The notes: generated by a model not told the origin, from the letters alone. A stretch of DNA of 64,000 nucleotides from Citrobacter freundii ATCC 8090 = MTCC 1658 = NBRC 12681 (GCF_011064845.1 NZ_CP049015.1:1798001-1862000), one strand, 5' to 3'; counted from the stretch's first letter, positions 20,730-31,757 are shown. Numbers and translations are program-made.

Positions 20730-21239
20730 TCAATGATACAAATTCGAGTGAATTTTTAGCCCGGAATGCTGTCTCCCCGCAAGTGACTGTGCGCAAACAG
20801 GACGCATGATAAAACCCATCGCATTTCCTTCATTAGCCGCTTTTACTAGCTCGGCATGTTCATCTTCCGTTAATTCTTCTGCCAGCCAGCCGATAACGAC
20901 ACTGTAATTACCTGTGCGCAGCGCACGGATCATCGATTCCAGCGTATTGCAGGGGGAGAGTTGGCTAATCTGCATTACTTTTGTCAATGGAAGTCCGGCT
21001 GACTGCACCCACTCCCGGCTTAATTTTTGCTGAGGCGTCAGCCACAGCTGCCAGCGTGATTGCTGCCCTAACTGTTGCAGCAGAGGAAGCAGCAGTAGTT
21101 GCGTCATCATGGGCTGGTCCTCGCGATAGACTACTTCACTGATAAGCCCAGCGGTTGCGTTCTCTGATGAAACGCGCGCAATGCTGCTTGATGCGGAAGA
21201 GAACGACGAAGAACGATTTGCATAGCCTGAAGTGTACAT
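20730..21239 (-). CDS. sulA: SOS cell division inhibitor SulA
   Basis: 169 aa, the E. coli length ([19 protein letters not shown]...IHSNLYH). SulA binds FtsZ monomers in the cytosol and blocks Z-ring assembly during DNA damage; the C-terminal tyrosine-histidine region (LKIHSNLYH) is the Lon degradation tag and is intact. The ATG at 21239 agrees with E. coli. A LexA box lies 22-41 bases upstream. Confidence 0.97.
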   Translation of the reverse strand: MYTSGYANRSSSFSSASSSIARVSSENATAGLISEVVYREDQPMMTQLLLLPLLQQLGQQSRWQLWLTPQQKLSREWVQSAGLPLTKVMQISQLSPCNTLESMIRALRTGNYSVVIGWLAEELTEDEHAELVKAANEGNAMGFIMRPVCAQSLAGRQHSGLKIHSNLYH

Positions 21240-21260
21240 AATCAATCCAGCCCTGTGAGT

Positions 21261-21280
21261 TACTGTATGGATATACAGTA
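21261..21280. promoter_or_regulatory. LexA box of sulA
   Basis: TACTGTATGGATATACAGTA: CTGT-N8-ACAG, a perfect SOS box core with extended symmetry (TACTGTAT...ATACAGTA), just upstream of sulA. Predicts tight LexA repression as in E. coli. Confidence 0.95.
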
Positions 21281-21456
21281 ACCCTGCTATCAACAAAGAT
21301 CAACCTTATTTTCGGAAACAGGTTCGCAATTTTTAGTCGTCGTCACGGGAAAAATAAAATTCATCTTGCCCCATACGCATAAGTTGCCTATTTTCGTCAT
21401 TAACGGATCCGCTACTGAAAATCATTTGCTTACGTTATGATTTAAAAAGGATTTTT

Positions 21457-22071
21457 ATGAAAGAGCTTTCTTATGCAAGGATCTATAAATCGCAGGAATA
21501 TCTGGCTTCTCTGGGGACAATTCACTATCGCTCACTGTTTGGTGGCTACAGTCTGACGGTTGGCGATACGGTCTTTGCCATGGTCGCCAATGGTGAGTTG
21601 TATCTTCGCGCCTGTGAGCAGAGCGCCCAGTATTGTGTACAAAATTCTCCTGTCTGGCTGACATTTATTAAGCGAGGACGTCCTCTTGTACTTAATTATT
21701 ACCAGGTGAATGATGCCCTGTGGCAAAACCAGCAGCAACTGGTGTCGTTATCGCGATATTCGTTGGATGCAGCGGTTAAGGAAAAACAGAGTCGCTTTAC
21801 CCAGCATCGTCTGCGGGAATTGCCGAATATGACGTTTCATCTGGAGACTCTGCTGAATGAAGTTGGAATTAAAGATGAGGGGACAATGCGGTCGTTGGGA
21901 GCACAAATGTGCTGGCTGAAACTTCGGCAAAATAACCCGGCTCTGACGGTAAAAGTACTCTATGCCCTTGAAGGCGCGGTAGGGGGGATACATGAAGCCG
22001 CGCTCCCGGCGACGCGTCGCCAGGAGCTGGTGGAGTGGGTAAGTTCTCTTACGCCGGAACCGGGGTATTAG
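21457..22071 (+). CDS. sxy: Competence regulator Sxy/TfoX
   Basis: 204 aa. TfoX N-terminal domain (residues about 15-95: LGTIHYRSLFGGYSLTVGDTVFAM...) and TfoX C-terminal helical domain (LPNMTFHLETLLNEVGIKDEGTMRSLGAQMCWLKL). Sxy acts with CRP at CRP-S promoters of DNA-uptake genes. It is slightly shorter than E. coli Sxy (209 aa), and its 3' end overlaps the convergent yccS by 23 bp. Confidence 0.95.
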   Translation: MKELSYARIYKSQEYLASLGTIHYRSLFGGYSLTVGDTVFAMVANGELYLRACEQSAQYCVQNSPVWLTFIKRGRPLVLNYYQVNDALWQNQQQLVSLSRYSLDAAVKEKQSRFTQHRLRELPNMTFHLETLLNEVGIKDEGTMRSLGAQMCWLKLRQNNPALTVKVLYALEGAVGGIHEAALPATRRQELVEWVSSLTPEPGY

Positions 22072-24211
22072 AAGGTAGTACGGCAATTTGCTGCTGTAAT
22101 CGCCGGATTTCCGGGAGCAGAGCGATCAATAACCCAACTTGCTGAACGACCAGAGGCTCTTTACTGTCCGGGCGTGGTTCCAGGTGTTGAATTCGCTGCT
22201 TCAGCCCTTCTAACGCCTGGTATACGCGTTGCTCGTCAGCGGGTTGATGGTGAAGGGCATCATCAACATAGCAAACCGCGTCATCCAGCAATGCCAGAAC
22301 GTCTGGATTGGTCAACTGTTCGCGATGTGCGCCAAGCGCAGAAATATAGCTGGTAAACGTATGGTTGAGACACAGTAAACGGAACGCCGTTTCGCGGGTT
22401 TGGGCCGTCACATCCGGCTCGCTCGACATGTTTGACACCACGGAGGCGAGTTCAGCATCACGGTTATGCGCGTCACGGCGAGCGATACGGTAGGCCAGAC
22501 GATTATCACGACCCTGATGGTATTGTTCGAGAATTGCATCAAGGTAGCGGCAGTTAGCGTCAGTCGCCCGCTCAATTACCCGTGGTAGATTACGAAAACG
22601 CCAGTCTGGCCAGATGAAACTGACAGCCGCCCAGGCGATAGCACAGCCAATTAGCGTATCGATGACACGCGGCAGCGCAACCTCAAAGCCTTCGCCGAGC
22701 AGGTTAAAGCACAGTAATACCAGCAGCGTGATAAACATGGTGGCGTGCGCATACTGGACGTTGCGAAAGGCAAAAAACAGTACACCAGTGATCACTAAAA
22801 GTATTAGCTGCCCTTCTAAAGAGGGCACAAACCACAGGATCGGTAAACCGATGGCAATACCAACCAACGTGCCGATAATCCTGAGCGCCAGGCGATGTCG
22901 GGTGGCATTGTAGTTTGGTTGACAGACAAACAGGCTGGTCAGCAAGATCCAGTATCCGTGATTCATGCCGGTTACCTGGATAATGGCATAACCAACACAG
23001 AGCACTAACGACATGCGGACGGCATGGCGGAACAGTGCGGACTCTGGGGTGAAATTACGGCTCAGGCGTAACCAGATATCACTGAATCCATGGGGACTGT
23101 CATCAGCAAGCTGATTTTCAGACTCATTGCGCGAGAGCACCTGAGCCTGTTCAGACTCAATGGTGGCCAGTTGCGCATCGATAGCCCGCAGGTTCGATAG
23201 TAAGAATCCCAGCGTATTGAGCAGATCTGCAGGCTCACCACTGGCACGCATGCGCTCAAGTGCGGCATCTATATGGGTGAAGACGCGCTCAAAGTGCGGA
23301 TCGTGCTGGTAAGGCGTGCGCAATAAAATACAACGAGACAATTGTGAGCAGGCTTGTCCTTGCATCGACATCAACCGCTGGAAGCGGAACATCACATCGC
23401 TGTGACGGAAATGATCGCGTAGCGTTTGATACTGAATATGTGAGGAGCTTGCGCGTTCATGAATATCCTGCGCCACAAAATAGTAATGTAGCGTGCGACG
23501 TGTTCCCCGTTGTCCACGGTCACCGCGCAGGCGAGTCAGCAGCGACACTTTGGTCTGGTTTAGCGTTGCCATCAGTTGCCCATTAGCGAGGGCTAAATCA
23601 TACAACGGCGCCTGGCTTTCATCTTCTATGTCGGGATCAAAAAGACGCGACTTCAGTTCCAGGTAGTGCGCTAATTGTTCGTAGCTGCGGGCCAGATTGT
23701 CCTGTAAGGGGCGGATGGGGAACAGAAGATGTCCGGTGAGCGTCAGCAGGTTATACCAGATAGCGCCCGCGAGCAGCAGGATTGGTTGTTGATACCACTG
23801 ATCGTAAAGCGAGGTGCCCAGCATCGTGTAAATGGCGATGAGCAACGCGCCAAAAGCGATGGTTGCATAGCGCTGGCCTAATCCTCCCAGCAGAATAAAA
23901 CCGCTGGTGGAAAGCGTTAACCCAATAGCAAACAGCCAGGGCCATGGGAAGAGCAGTTCAACGGAGGCTGAGGCAATAAAAAAGCACACCAGCGTGATGA
24001 TTAAATTGCGCAGTCGGCCCGCGAGACGATCATCGAGATCGGTAAGTGCGGCAGCGACCATACCCAGCGTGAGTGGGATGGTCAGCTTGACGTCACCCAG
24101 CCACCAGGGCAGCGCCGTTGTGCCGCATAGCGCGATAAAAATCCGCACGTAGTACAGCCAGGTGCTGTTCCAGGTATAGCGTTTGAGCAGAGGACTTAAC
24201 ATAAAGGCCAT
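22049..24211 (-). CDS. yccS: YccS family inner-membrane transporter-like protein
   Basis: 720 aa (717 if the second ATG at 24202, MLSPLLKRYTW, is used as in E. coli). Two blocks of hydrophobic helices (residues about 15-160 and 400-530) separated and followed by long cytosolic helical regions: the FUSC/YccS topology related to aromatic acid exporters such as AaeB. Substrate unknown. It lies 10 bp after yccF on the same strand, so probably an operon. The C-terminal codons overlap the end of sxy. Confidence 0.93.
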   Translation of the reverse strand: MAFMLSPLLKRYTWNSTWLYYVRIFIALCGTTALPWWLGDVKLTIPLTLGMVAAALTDLDDRLAGRLRNLIITLVCFFIASASVELLFPWPWLFAIGLTLSTSGFILLGGLGQRYATIAFGALLIAIYTMLGTSLYDQWYQQPILLLAGAIWYNLLTLTGHLLFPIRPLQDNLARSYEQLAHYLELKSRLFDPDIEDESQAPLYDLALANGQLMATLNQTKVSLLTRLRGDRGQRGTRRTLHYYFVAQDIHERASSSHIQYQTLRDHFRHSDVMFRFQRLMSMQGQACSQLSRCILLRTPYQHDPHFERVFTHIDAALERMRASGEPADLLNTLGFLLSNLRAIDAQLATIESEQAQVLSRNESENQLADDSPHGFSDIWLRLSRNFTPESALFRHAVRMSLVLCVGYAIIQVTGMNHGYWILLTSLFVCQPNYNATRHRLALRIIGTLVGIAIGLPILWFVPSLEGQLILLVITGVLFFAFRNVQYAHATMFITLLVLLCFNLLGEGFEVALPRVIDTLIGCAIAWAAVSFIWPDWRFRNLPRVIERATDANCRYLDAILEQYHQGRDNRLAYRIARRDAHNRDAELASVVSNMSSEPDVTAQTRETAFRLLCLNHTFTSYISALGAHREQLTNPDVLALLDDAVCYVDDALHHQPADEQRVYQALEGLKQRIQHLEPRPDSKEPLVVQQVGLLIALLPEIRRLQQQIAVLPSNTPVPA

Positions 24212-24220
24212 TGGTCCTGA

Positions 24221-24667
24221 TTATTCAAAGCGACGACGTGCATTGGCTTCACGCGCTGCACGGGCAACTTCTACTGAAACTACCCGGCGACCCACCGGCC
24301 AGAGCGCAATGGCAGCGATTTTAAAGTTCGCAATGCCAACCGGAATACCAATAATCGTTATGCACTGAGCAATACCAGAGACAATGTGCATCAGACACAA
24401 CCACCAGCCGAAGAAAATCAGCCAGAAAATATTGAGCACGGTGCCGCCGGTATTCAACAGGACGCTTTTACCGGCCGGATTCAGTTCATCGACATGTATT
24501 GCTTCGTTGCCATAGGGAAACAGCGAAAGTCGGGTTATCTCCCAGCATGAACGGGTCAAGGGTAAAGTAAAAATAAGCACGATACTGACCAGCGTTGCCA
24601 GTAACCAGGCCAGGGTGGTGGCGAACCCCCCAAGCACAAAATTTAAAATATTCAGAACAGTACGCAT
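24221..24667 (-). CDS. yccF: YccF inner-membrane protein
   Basis: 148 aa, E. coli length. Two DUF307/YccF repeats, each with a hydrophobic segment and the conserved glycine-rich WLIFFGWWLCLMHIVSGIAQCITIIGIPVGIANFK. Function unknown. The ATG at 24667 (MRTVLNILNFVLGGF) matches E. coli; divergent from helD. Confidence 0.93.
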   Translation of the reverse strand: MRTVLNILNFVLGGFATTLAWLLATLVSIVLIFTLPLTRSCWEITRLSLFPYGNEAIHVDELNPAGKSVLLNTGGTVLNIFWLIFFGWWLCLMHIVSGIAQCITIIGIPVGIANFKIAAIALWPVGRRVVSVEVARAAREANARRRFE

Positions 24668-24792
24668 AAACCCTCGGTTAACTCTGGTTTTCTGTGAATT
24701 CGGCAATTGTAACGTTTTTTTGGGCTGGAGCACGTTTTCTCTGGCGGTTACACTGATAAGCAAACCTCTTCGTGTGGATCCGCTTGAGTCTT

Positions 24793-26847
24793 ATGGAACT
24801 GAAAGCTACTTCTCTTGGAAAACGTCTGGCACAACACCCTTACGATCGGGCCGTTATTCTCAATGCCGGGATTAAAGTTTCCGGCGATCGTCACGAGTAT
24901 CTTATTCCCTTCAATCAGTTACTGGCTATTCATTGCAAACGTGGTCTGGTGTGGGGCGAGCTGGAGTTTGTACTCCCGGATGAGAAGGTGGTCCGTCTTC
25001 ACGGTACAGAGTGGGCGGAAACCCAGCGCTTCCATCATCATTTGAATGCACTCTGGCAACAGTGGAGCCAGGAAATGAGTGACGTTGCTGCGGGGGTTTT
25101 ACAGCAGCAGTTGGATGCGATAGCGGCCCGTACTAGTGAAAGTAAATGGCTGACGCGCGAACAAACGTCAGGGCTGCAGCAGCAGATTCGCCGTGCCTTT
25201 GCCGCGTTACCGCTCCCGGTTAATCGGCTGGAAGAATTTGAAAATTGCCGGGAGGCGTTACGTCAATGCCAGGCATGGTTGAAGGACATTGAAGCCTGCC
25301 GCTTACAGCACAATCAGGCGTACACCGAGGCAATGCTGGAAGAGTATGCTGAGTTTTTCCAGCATATTGAATCTTCGCCGTTGAACCCTGCTCAGGCGCG
25401 CGCGGTAGTGAACGGTGAGCAATCATTGTTGGTACTTGCAGGGGCTGGAAGCGGTAAAACATCTGTGTTGGTTGCCCGGGCTGGTTGGTTGCTTGCGCGA
25501 GGAGAGGCGGCGGCTGAACAGATCCTGTTGCTGGCGTTTGGACGCAAAGCAGCCCAGGAGATGGATGACCGCATTCGTGAGCGTCTGCATACGGACGAAG
25601 TCACTGCACGGACATTCCATTCACTGGCGTTGTTCATTATTTCGCAAGGTAGCAAAAAAGTTCCAACAGTGAGCAAGCTGGAAAATGATGCCGCCGCTCG
25701 CAGTAAACTCTTTATAACGACCTGGCGTCAGCAGTGCAGTGAGAAAAAGGCTCAGGCTAAAGGCTGGCGACAATGGTTAGAAGAAGAAATGCTGTGGTCT
25801 GTACCCGAAGGTAACTTCTGGGATGACGAAAAATTACAGCACCGTCTGGCCTCCCGGTTGGATCGCTGGGTTAGTTTGATGCGGATGCATGGTGGAGCAC
25901 AGGCGGAGATGATTGCTAATGCTCCGGAGGAGATCCGCGATCTGTTCAGTAAACGCATAAAGCTAATGGCGCCGCTGCTCAAGGCCTGGAAGAGTGCCCT
26001 GAAGGATGAGAATGCCGTCGATTTCTCCGGGTTGATCCATCAGGCTATTGTCATTCTGGAGAAGGGGCGGTTTATCAGTCCGTGGAAACATATTCTGGTC
26101 GATGAATTTCAGGATATTTCCCCTCAGCGCGCCGCCCTGTTAGCCGCCTTGCGAAAGCAAAACTCGCAGACCACGCTGTTTGCCGTGGGAGATGACTGGC
26201 AGGCCATTTACCGGTTCAGCGGAGCACAGCTTTCTCTGACGACCGCATTCCAGCAAAATTTTGGTGAGGGCGATAGCTGTAATCTGGATACGACTTACCG
26301 TTTTAATAGCCGGATTGGCGAAGTCGCAAACCAGTTTATCCAGCAAAACCCACATCAGCTCACGAAACCGCTGAACAGTCTGACGACCGGTGATAAAAAA
26401 GCTGTCACGTTGCTCGATGAAAGTCAGTTAGATCTGTTGCTGGATAAGCTGTCGGGTTTTGTGAAAGCTGAAGAGAGAATTCTGGTGCTGGCGCGGTACC
26501 ATCATCTGAAGCCAGCCAGCCTGGACAAAGCGGCCACCCGCTGGCCCAAGCTGCAGTTGGATTTTATGACTATTCATGCCAGCAAAGGGCAGCAGGCGGA
26601 TTACGTCATTGTTATGGGGCTTCATGACGGGAATGACGGTTTTCCGGCCCCGGCTCGCGAGTCGATTATGGAAGAGGCGTTACTCCCGGCTGTTGAAGAT
26701 TTTCCTGATGCTGAAGAGAGGCGGTTGCTGTATGTGGCGCTAACGCGTGCACGGCATCGGGTATGGCTACTGTTTAGCAAAGACGCGGCATCATGTTTTG
26801 TTGATGAGCTTAAGCAATTAGACGTTCCGGTGACCCGGAAACCCTGA
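24793..26847 (+). CDS. helD: DNA helicase IV
   Basis: 684 aa superfamily 1 (UvrD/Rep-like) 3'-5' helicase, same length as E. coli HelD. Motifs: I/Walker A LAGAGSGKTS, II VDEFQD, III GDDWQAIYRFSGA, V TIHASKGQQADYV and VI LYVALTRARHRVW. The N-terminal 100 residues form the HelD-specific extension. It contributes to RecF-pathway recombination. The ATG at 24793 (MELKATSLGKRL) fits E. coli. Confidence 0.97.
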   Translation: MELKATSLGKRLAQHPYDRAVILNAGIKVSGDRHEYLIPFNQLLAIHCKRGLVWGELEFVLPDEKVVRLHGTEWAETQRFHHHLNALWQQWSQEMSDVAAGVLQQQLDAIAARTSESKWLTREQTSGLQQQIRRAFAALPLPVNRLEEFENCREALRQCQAWLKDIEACRLQHNQAYTEAMLEEYAEFFQHIESSPLNPAQARAVVNGEQSLLVLAGAGSGKTSVLVARAGWLLARGEAAAEQILLLAFGRKAAQEMDDRIRERLHTDEVTARTFHSLALFIISQGSKKVPTVSKLENDAAARSKLFITTWRQQCSEKKAQAKGWRQWLEEEMLWSVPEGNFWDDEKLQHRLASRLDRWVSLMRMHGGAQAEMIANAPEEIRDLFSKRIKLMAPLLKAWKSALKDENAVDFSGLIHQAIVILEKGRFISPWKHILVDEFQDISPQRAALLAALRKQNSQTTLFAVGDDWQAIYRFSGAQLSLTTAFQQNFGEGDSCNLDTTYRFNSRIGEVANQFIQQNPHQLTKPLNSLTTGDKKAVTLLDESQLDLLLDKLSGFVKAEERILVLARYHHLKPASLDKAATRWPKLQLDFMTIHASKGQQADYVIVMGLHDGNDGFPAPARESIMEEALLPAVEDFPDAEERRLLYVALTRARHRVWLLFSKDAASCFVDELKQLDVPVTRKP

Positions 26848-26848
26848 A

Positions 26849-26874
26849 AAGCAGGCGGCAGTTGCCGCCTGCTT
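26849..26874. terminator. Bidirectional terminator helD/mgsA
   Basis: AAGCAGGCGGCA-GT-TGCCGCCTGCTT stem in the gap between the convergent helD and mgsA, two bases after the helD stop. Confidence 0.9.
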
Positions 26875-26879
26875 AGCGT

Positions 26880-27338
26880 TTATTTGAGGCGTTCTGCAAG
26901 ATAACGGGCGTAATCCGGGATCAAGATATCCGTTGCGTCGTTGAAGTTTGGCGACTGGATAATAAAATCAGCCGTTGACACGTTGGTGGCGACCGGAATG
27001 TTCCAGACTGTGGCCAGGCGTAGCAGGGCTTTGACATCAGGATCGTGGGGAACGGCGTTGAGCGGATCCCAGAAGAAAATCAGCACATCAATTTTCCCTT
27101 CTGAAATTAGCGCACCCACCTGCTGGTCACCCCCCATCGGGCCGCTCAGCATGGCGTTGACGTCCATTCCTGTCGCGCGTTGAATTAAATTTCCAGTTGT
27201 TCCTGTAGCATACAGAACGTGTTTTTCCAGTAATGGCTGGTGGCGTTCAACCCAGCTCATCAACATCTTTTTGCAGTGATCGTGTGCGACCAACGCAATA
27301 TGTTTCTGCGCTGGTAATGTGCGAGTCGTTAATTCCAT
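26880..27338 (-). CDS. mgsA: Methylglyoxal synthase
   Basis: 152 aa, nearly identical to E. coli MgsA. It converts dihydroxyacetone phosphate to methylglyoxal and phosphate, bypassing lower glycolysis during phosphate limitation. Phosphate-binding and catalytic residues are visible: ALVAHDHCK near the start, TGTTG (substrate loop), and [12 protein letters not shown] with the catalytic Asp. Cytosolic homohexamer. Confidence 0.98.
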   Translation of the reverse strand: MELTTRTLPAQKHIALVAHDHCKKMLMSWVERHQPLLEKHVLYATGTTGNLIQRATGMDVNAMLSGPMGGDQQVGALISEGKIDVLIFFWDPLNAVPHDPDVKALLRLATVWNIPVATNVSTADFIIQSPNFNDATDILIPDYARYLAERLK

Positions 27339-27431
27339 AGTACAGCTCCCAAGTTAACCTTGTTACAGAGTACTGGAAGCACTTGACGCTGCAAGAGAAA
27401 GACAAAAAAAATGCGTATACGAACATAAATG

Positions 27432-28094
27432 TCACGATGGGGGCTGTTTCTCAGCCCATTGTAAGAAGTTACTCCGCGTTTGTGCGTCAGCCTGTTGAAA
27501 CCAATATTTTAAGCGCTGCTCAGTCAGCGTTTGTGACTGAGGCGGCACGCGGTCCAGTTCAGATACCCCGGAAAGCAGCGAACTGTCATCGGCCATCATC
27601 GTGGCAAATTGCGGTAAAGACGCATGCTTAGCCGCTTTGTTATAGCGCTCTGTTTCCATTTCATAATCTACGATTTTTGCGGTGGATGTGATTGACAGAA
27701 TATCCAGCTTAACCGGTATAGGCATGGAATCCCCATCCAGCAGTTCTACGCGTGGGGCATCATCAAAATGCGTTGCATCTCGCTCGTTGCTCAGACGTGG
27801 CAGGTGAAAATTAACCTGACTGACGAGTTGGGTATCAAAGCTGATGACCAGCGGGGGCGAAATATACAGACGTTCTTCGTGGCTGGACAGGCGAATGGTT
27901 TTTTCTACGCGAAACACGAGCTGGTGCCGACCATTTTCCAGCTCAATACTTTCGGCACCACGCAGTAATGAGCTGGAGACTTTTTTTCCGTCCAGCACCA
28001 GAAGGTCAATATCATTAGACAGACGTAGAGAGGTAGCAAAAACGGTTACCGGCAAACACAGGGCAATTAAGGCTGTCACAATGCCGGCTTTCAT
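27432..28094 (-). CDS. csgI: Periplasmic DUF2057 protein, curli inhibitor CsgI/YccT
   Basis: 220 aa, same length as E. coli YccT. Signal peptide of about 20 residues ([20 protein letters not shown]) and a DUF2057 beta-rich body. In E. coli and Salmonella this protein has been reported to interfere with CsgA polymerisation and curli formation; that role here is inferred from homology. Single-gene unit between mgsA and yccU. Confidence 0.9.
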   Translation of the reverse strand: MKAGIVTALIALCLPVTVFATSLRLSNDIDLLVLDGKKVSSSLLRGAESIELENGRHQLVFRVEKTIRLSSHEERLYISPPLVISFDTQLVSQVNFHLPRLSNERDATHFDDAPRVELLDGDSMPIPVKLDILSITSTAKIVDYEMETERYNKAAKHASLPQFATMMADDSSLLSGVSELDRVPPQSQTLTEQRLKYWFQQADAQTRSNFLQWAEKQPPS

Positions 28095-28266
28095 AGGTTT
28101 CTCCTGTCCAGAAAATATCTGTATAAGATGTATCTAAATTTTTCGATAATCATGTTTACTAACATATAGACATATTTTTGAGTTTAGCTCTCATGCTCCA
28201 GTATGGGATGAATGGTCGCAAAGTCAGGTTTGTCGTACACTTTGCTAAACAGCCTGGAGGAAAACG

Positions 28267-28680
28267 ATGAAAGAGACCGATATTGCTGGCATTTTGACAA
28301 CGACCCGCACGATTGCACTGGTGGGTGCAAGCGATAAACCCGATCGCCCAAGCTATCGGGTTATGAAATATTTACTCGATCAGGGCTATCACGTTATTCC
28401 TGTTTCACCGAAAGTTGCCGGAAAAACACTGCTGGGGCAGCAGGGCTATGCGACGCTGGCAGATGTACCAGAGAAAGTGGATATGGTAGATGTCTTCCGT
28501 AATTCCGAAGCGGCGTGGGGTGTTGCTCAGGAGGCAATTGCCATCGGCGCGAAGACCCTATGGATGCAGCTCGGCGTGATTAACGAGCAAGCAGCCGTAC
28601 TGGCTCGTGATGCAGGGTTGACGGTGGTGATGGATCGTTGCCCGGCGATTGAGATCCCGCGGCTGGGACTGGCTAAGTAA
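28267..28680 (+). CDS. yccU: CoA-binding domain protein YccU
   Basis: 137 aa, E. coli length, made of a single Rossmann-like CoA-binding domain (succinyl-CoA synthetase alpha type): [33 protein letters not shown] and a C-terminal MDRCPAIE. Physiological role unknown. The ATG follows GGAGGAAAACG. Convergent with hspQ. Confidence 0.94.
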   Translation: MKETDIAGILTTTRTIALVGASDKPDRPSYRVMKYLLDQGYHVIPVSPKVAGKTLLGQQGYATLADVPEKVDMVDVFRNSEAAWGVAQEAIAIGAKTLWMQLGVINEQAAVLARDAGLTVVMDRCPAIEIPRLGLAK

Positions 28681-28706
28681 GGTTGATCTGTAGCCGAACA
28701 AAACGC

Positions 28707-28734
28707 ACAGACCCGATTAGCTAATCGGGTCTGT
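28707..28734. terminator. Bidirectional terminator yccU/hspQ
   Basis: A perfect 14-bp palindromic stem (half-site ACAGACCCGATTAG), flanked by further complementary bases, between convergent yccU and hspQ. Confidence 0.85.
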
Positions 28735-28741
28735 GTTTGCA

Positions 28742-29086
<345 letters not shown>

Positions 29087-29116
29087 CTATGTAAGGGTAA
29101 TATTCCACTTTTCAAG

Positions 29117-30307
29117 TTACATGATGCGACAGGCAAACCCTTTCAGATACAGCCCTTCCGGGTAGGTAGCGATCACCGGGTGATCGGCGGCCTGACGGAA
29201 CTGCTCTATAAATTGTACATCACGACCAGCATCTATTACGGCATCAGCGATGATTTTCTGAAATAAATCGGTGGTCATAAGCCCAGAGCAGGAGAAAGTC
29301 AGCAGTACGCCGCCCGGATTGAGCAACTGAATAGCCAGCATATTGATGTCCTTATAGCCGCGGCAGGCGCCCATCAACTGGCTTTTGTTTTCGACAAATT
29401 TCGGCGGATCCATCACGATGACGTCGAATTTCTCACCACGATCGCGATAAGCTCGCAGAAGTTTGAACACATCATCACGCACGAACTCAGCTTTGCTCAG
29501 ATCCAGCTTGTTCAGTTCCACGTTCTGGCGGGCAATATCGAGCGCTTCCTGAGAGGTGTCAACGCTGACGACCTGACGGCATCCACCCATTAATGCTGAA
29601 ACCGCAAATCCACCGGTATAAGAGAAACAGTTCAGCACACGCTGATTTTCCACATAACGACGCGTGGCCAGGCGGCTATCGCGTTGATCGAGGTAGTAGC
29701 CGGTTTTGTGACCATGCTGAATATCAACCAGCAGCTTCATGCCGTGCTCTTCAATTGGCAGCAGTGCTGGCGGAAGCTCGCCCGTTACTGGCCCTTGAGT
29801 CAGCTCCATACCTTCTTTTTTACGCACCGCAACATCGCTACGGTCATAAATGGCGCAGTCCGGGAAAACAATTTGCAGAGCGCTAATCAGCGCGGCGCGT
29901 TGGTATTCAGCCCCCGCACTGAGCAACTGCAACACCAGGAAGTTGCCGAAGCGGTCAATGGTGACACCCGGCAGACCATCGGATTCGCCGGCGATCAGAC
30001 GGTAGCTGTCCAGACCGTCTTTTTTCGCCAGCCAGTCACGCCATGTCTGCGCCTGCTGCAGACGACGGGTGAAGAAATCAATATCGATGGACTCAGACTT
30101 GTCAAATGTCCAGACGCGTGCACGGATCTGCGACGCGGGTGAGTACGCGCCGCGTGCTAACCATTTACCCTGATGGTCAACAATATCGATGGTTTCACCG
30201 AGGTTGGCTTTACCTTCCATACGTGCGACAGCACCGGAAAATACCCACGGATGGCGGCGCAGTAATGATTTTTCGCGCCCTTTGGCTAACACTAAACGTA
30301 CACTCAT
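29117..30307 (-). CDS. rlmI: 23S rRNA m5C1962 methyltransferase
   Basis: 396 aa, equal to E. coli RlmI. N-terminal PUA domain ([26 protein letters not shown]), then a Rossmann methyltransferase domain with SAM motif [19 protein letters not shown] and motif [12 protein letters not shown]; the catalytic cysteine of the family is in LTFSCSG. Divergent from acyP. Confidence 0.97.
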   Translation of the reverse strand: MSVRLVLAKGREKSLLRRHPWVFSGAVARMEGKANLGETIDIVDHQGKWLARGAYSPASQIRARVWTFDKSESIDIDFFTRRLQQAQTWRDWLAKKDGLDSYRLIAGESDGLPGVTIDRFGNFLVLQLLSAGAEYQRAALISALQIVFPDCAIYDRSDVAVRKKEGMELTQGPVTGELPPALLPIEEHGMKLLVDIQHGHKTGYYLDQRDSRLATRRYVENQRVLNCFSYTGGFAVSALMGGCRQVVSVDTSQEALDIARQNVELNKLDLSKAEFVRDDVFKLLRAYRDRGEKFDVIVMDPPKFVENKSQLMGACRGYKDINMLAIQLLNPGGVLLTFSCSGLMTTDLFQKIIADAVIDAGRDVQFIEQFRQAADHPVIATYPEGLYLKGFACRIM

Positions 30308-30401
30308 AATTTACTATTCTGTCAATTCAAAGAAATGGGCGCCATTGTCCTGAGTTTTACGCATATTTGCAACGCGCGCTGTGATGATAAGGAGAACCGC
30401 A

Positions 30402-30683
30402 ATGTCGAAAGTCTGCATAATCGCCTGGGTCTATGGCCGGGTTCAGGGGGTAGGATTTCGCTACACCACCCAGCATGAAGCACAACGGCTGGGATTGACC
30501 GGATACGCGAAGAATATGGATGACGGCAGCGTAGAGGTTGTCGCCTGCGGTGAAGGTGACCGGGTGGAACAACTGATGAAGTGGTTGAAAGCCGGGGGGC
30601 CGCGAAGCGCCAGGGTAGACAGAGTTCTCAGCGAACCCCATCGTCCTGGCGACGAACTAAAGGGATTTAGTATCCGTTATTAA
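30402..30683 (+). CDS. yccX: Acylphosphatase
   Basis: 93 aa, one residue longer than E. coli YccX. The acylphosphatase signature [14 protein letters not shown] with the catalytic Arg, the [17 protein letters not shown] core and the catalytic Asn in YAKN are all intact. It hydrolyses acyl phosphates. The ATG at 30402 is preceded by AAGGAGAACCGCA. The 3' end overlaps the convergent tusE by 4 bp. Confidence 0.96.
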   Translation: MSKVCIIAWVYGRVQGVGFRYTTQHEAQRLGLTGYAKNMDDGSVEVVACGEGDRVEQLMKWLKAGGPRSARVDRVLSEPHRPGDELKGFSIRY

Positions 30684-31009
30684 ATACATTTCACCGGTTT
30701 CGGCAGGCCGGCAATTTTAGTCGCCTGCTTGGCCGGACCTTTTGGGAACAGGCGGTAGAGATAACGGCTGTTGCCTTTCTCTTCGCCAAACTTGTTGGCC
30801 ATCGCTTTTACCAGCATGCGGATAGCGGGGGAGGTATTAAATTCCAGATAAAAATCGCGGACAAAACGCACCACTTCCCAGTGTTCTGCGGAGAGCGTAA
30901 TGCCTTCGTTTTCGGCGATTTTCTCCGCCAGCGGCTCGCTCCACAGCGTGGTATCTTTCAGATAGCCTTCGCTATCGGTACTGATTTCTTTACCTTCAAA
31001 GATCAACAT
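30680..31009 (-). CDS. tusE: Sulfur relay protein TusE
   Basis: 109 aa DsrC/TusE family, E. coli length. The conserved C-terminal penultimate cysteine (PVKCI) takes persulfide from TusBCD and passes it to MnmA for 2-thiouridine in tRNA-Lys, -Glu and -Gln. Cytosolic. It has its own short gap to yccA. Confidence 0.97.
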   Translation of the reverse strand: MLIFEGKEISTDSEGYLKDTTLWSEPLAEKIAENEGITLSAEHWEVVRFVRDFYLEFNTSPAIRMLVKAMANKFGEEKGNSRYLYRLFPKGPAKQATKIAGLPKPVKCI

Positions 31010-31054
31010 AATTCGTCACTACGTTAGTCAAACTGGCGGCAGTTTACCAAAAAA

Positions 31055-31077
31055 GAAAGCCCCGCATAAGCGGGGCT
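31055..31077 (-). terminator. Terminator after yccA
   Basis: Stem AGCCCCGC/GCGGGGCT (31058-31065/31070-31077). Read on the minus strand it is followed by TTTCTTTTTT, as expected for the end of yccA transcription. Confidence 0.88.
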
Positions 31078-31097
31078 GGATAGTGCGAGTTGACAAC

Positions 31098-31757
31098 TTA
31101 GTCGCGGCTGGCGAAGCCCAGAATGCTCAGCAGGCTGACGAAGATGTTGTACAGCGAAACATACAGGCTGACCGTTGCACGGATGTAGTTGGTTTCACCG
31201 CCACGGATGATATTGCTGGTTTCAAACAGGATAGCGCCTGAAGAAATCAGAATAAACACCGCGCTGATGGCCAGATGCAGAGCTGGCAGTTGCAGGAAGA
31301 TATTCGCAACCATACCAATCAGCACCACCACGATACCTGCCATCAGCATACCGCCGAGGAAGGACATGTCTTTACGGGTGGTCAGCACATAGGCAGAACA
31401 GCTGAAGAAGACCAGAGCAGTGCCGCCCAGCGCCATACCGATAACATCACCCATGCCTGCAGACAGGTAGGTGTTCAGAATCGGTCCCAGAATGTAGCCC
31501 AGGAAGCCGGTGAATGCGAAAGCAGACAGAATTCCGACCGGCTTATCCGCAGTTTTATATGTCAGGAACATCAGACCATACATACCCACCAGCGTCAGGA
31601 TTAGACCCGGGGATGGCAGCATCAGCACGGTGCTTGCCGTTGCGGTGATGGCAGAAAACGCCAGCGTCAGGCTGAGCAGAAAATAGGTATTGCGCAGCAC
31701 TTTATGCGTGCTGAGTAGCGATGTACGGTCGCGCGAAGAACTAATAATACGATCCAT
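31098..31757 (-). CDS. yccA: BI-1-like inner-membrane protein YccA, FtsH modulator
   Basis: 219 aa, E. coli length, with seven hydrophobic segments of the Bax inhibitor-1/UPF0005 family and the ending [13 protein letters not shown]. YccA is an FtsH substrate that binds FtsH/HflKC and slows degradation of jammed SecY. The N-terminus [15 protein letters not shown] is the short cytosolic tail used for FtsH recognition. Single-gene transcript. Confidence 0.96.
   Translation of the reverse strand: MDRIISSSRDRTSLLSTHKVLRNTYFLLSLTLAFSAITATASTVLMLPSPGLILTLVGMYGLMFLTYKTADKPVGILSAFAFTGFLGYILGPILNTYLSAGMGDVIGMALGGTALVFFSCSAYVLTTRKDMSFLGGMLMAGIVVVLIGMVANIFLQLPALHLAISAVFILISSGAILFETSNIIRGGETNYIRATVSLYVSLYNIFVSLLSILGFASRD

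Noticed and set aside
24772..24792. Longer helD start at 24772
   Set aside because: The ATG at 24793 matches the E. coli protein start; the extra seven residues lie in the promoter-side gap with yccF.
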